From NCBI GenBank assembly GCA_016195045.1, contig JACQAJ010000039.1, forward strand, positions 1 to 6,353: a DNA stretch of 6,353 nt, written 5' to 3'. The position numbers were made by a program, and so were the translations under genes. The DNA is from Candidatus Azambacteria bacterium (GTDB lineage: Bacteria > Patescibacteriota > Minisyncoccia > GWC2-36-17 > JACQAJ01). Under the pieces are notes generated by a model. The model saw only the letters and a list, made by a program, of their open reading frames with translations. It was not told the origin of the DNA and did not search any database. Below are positions 6,043 through 6,353 of the stretch, piece after piece (the first letter of the stretch is position 1; each line of letters begins with the position of its first letter).

Positions 6043-6113
6043 TCAGGCTGCTGAGAATTGAACTCAGTCTTTACGAACCCGAATCGTACGTACTACCGAC
6101 ATACTCCAGCCTG
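6043..6113 (-). tRNA. tRNA-Pro (anticodon CGG)
   Basis: A 71-nt cloverleaf on the minus strand. The acceptor stem CAGGCTG/CAGCCTG pairs 7 of 7, the anticodon stem TACGA/TCGTA 5 of 5 and the T stem CTGAG/CTCAG 5 of 5, with T loop TTCAATT. The anticodon loop TTCGGGT gives anticodon CGG (6079-6081), reading CCG (Pro). C1-G72 with A73 and the loop UUCGGG agree with bacterial tRNA-Pro, whose synthetase reads A73, G72, G35 and G36. CCA is not encoded (CTA follows A73). Odd: position 8 is G instead of U, position 14 G instead of A, the D loop has 7 nt, and the variable loop has only 4 nt (AAGA). The gene lies 28 nt before rdgB in the same direction. Confidence 0.88.
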
Positions 6114-6127
6114 TTAGAACTAGCTTG

Positions 6128-6153
6128 TTAGGTTGTAGGTTATTAGTTATTAG
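6128..6153. repeat. Heptad repeat tract F (TTATTAG) upstream of tRNA-Pro
   Basis: The plus strand has TTAGGTT, GTAGGTT and then two exact TTATTAG units (6140-6153); on the minus strand the latter read CTAATAA twice. The core matches the other tracts but lies in opposite orientation to tract G, with which it shares an 11-bp inverted match. It occupies the stretch just before the tRNA gene, where a tRNA promoter might be expected; no clear promoter is seen. Confidence 0.65.
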
Positions 6154-6190
6154 ATTAGAAATTTTCCTAAATACCACTCATAACCTACAA
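6133..6190. repeat. Inverted repeat formed by heptad tracts F and G
   Basis: TTGTAGGTTAT (6133-6143) and its exact complement ATAACCTACAA (6180-6190) flank 36 bp, so facing tracts could fold into an 11-bp stem. No T-run follows, so it is not a typical terminator. It could be a processing structure or two inverted insertions of one repeat family. Confidence 0.6.
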
Positions 6191-6208
6191 ACTACAAACT
6201 ACAAACTA
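6184..6208. repeat. Heptad repeat tract G (CTACAAA) at the end of the last CDS
   Basis: Three exact CTACAAA units plus CTA on the plus strand (6185-6208). On the minus strand the first three bases are the TAG stop of the right-edge CDS, so the tract starts exactly at its stop codon. It has the same unit as tract E in tpiA. Confidence 0.9.
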
Positions 6209-6353
6209 CTTAATATGATATTTTCCTTTAATTTTAGCTTCTCGTTGAACTTCTAATAACTCGACTCGATTTTCCGTTTTTTCTCGCATTTTTCTTAATT
6301 GATCGTCAGATAATTGACCTAATTCGATAATCTTCTGGTTAAGATAATCCTCA
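6206..6353 (-). CDS. C-terminal end of an unrecognised coiled-coil-like protein (partial)
   Basis: An open frame runs from the right edge to a TAG at 6206-6208, 48 residues before the stop. The peptide is strongly charged, contains no Pro or Cys, and should be helical: it begins EDYLNQKIIELGQLSDDQ and ends with AKIKGKYHIK, with regularly spaced Leu/Ile/Val that suggest a coiled coil. I do not recognise a family and the N-terminal part is outside the window. Codon use (AT-rich, Lys/Glu/Ile) matches neighbouring genes, which supports real coding. The stop codon is supplied by the CTACAAA repeat tract, so the original end may have been overwritten. It reads towards tRNA-Pro and rdgB and could share a transcript with them. 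Confidence 0.6.
   Translation of the reverse strand, partial: EDYLNQKIIELGQLSDDQLRKMREKTENRVELLEVQREAKIKGKYHIK

Noticed and set aside
6079..6081. Reading the tRNA as Arg (CCG)
   Set aside because: The anticodon 5'-3' on the RNA strand is CGG, which pairs with CCG (Pro); C1-G72 and A73 also fit tRNA-Pro.
5202..6208. CRISPR-like repeats
   Set aside because: Units are 7 bp and contiguous without spacers, and no cas gene is present.
354..6208. Recoded UGA, as in some CPR groups
   Set aside because: No visible gene ends in TGA, but all genes are open and complete with TGA as stop and align to full family length, so nothing calls for recoding.

Overview
This is an AT-rich bacterial window of compact, mostly intact genes with short spacers, a small overlap and no recognisable Shine-Dalgarno sequence before any visible start. 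Gene content (RecJ, PGK, a type II NADH dehydrogenase, TIM, a HAM1-family NTP pyrophosphatase), divergence at several normally conserved positions and a stripped-down tRNA suggest a Patescibacteria/CPR-type genome. That placement is inference. The standard code fits: long ORFs are open with TGA as stop, and the six visible stops are TAA or TAG.

Layout. Left, minus strand: the 5' part of an RNase P RNA gene (rnpB, about 205 down to the edge) with a promoter-like pair, preceded on that strand by recJ (354-2117) and pgk (2142-3311). A 38-bp spacer with overlapping TATAAT-like hexamers separates pgk from the plus-strand pair ndh (3350-4621) and tpiA (4614-5366), which overlap by 8 nt. On the right, minus strand: the 3' end of a coiled-coil-like CDS (6206 to the edge), tRNA-Pro(CGG) (6043-6113) and an rdgB/HAM1 gene (5418-6014) that converges on tpiA.

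Function. TIM and PGK are glycolytic steps on either side of NADH-producing GAPDH, and the NDH-2-like flavoprotein between them could reoxidise that NADH; this link is inferred from position. RecJ, RNase P, tRNA-Pro and the NTP-cleansing enzyme are housekeeping functions.

Most unusual signal. A family of 7-bp tandem repeats shares the core CTANNNN in one orientation. The tracts lie in rnpB (1-21), at four places inside tpiA (4717-4737, 4761-4795, 5062-5096, 5202-5232) and twice between the tRNA gene and the last CDS (6128-6153, 6185-6208). Unit sequence differs between tracts (CTACAAA, CTACCAG, CTAAAAT, CTACACC, CTAATTT, CTAATAA), but period and core are kept. One coding and one intergenic tract share 27 identical bases. 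The tpiA tracts fall where enzyme surface loops are expected and keep the frame. This resembles the heptanucleotide short tandem repeats known from cyanobacteria, but here it enters coding sequence and apparently a structural RNA gene.
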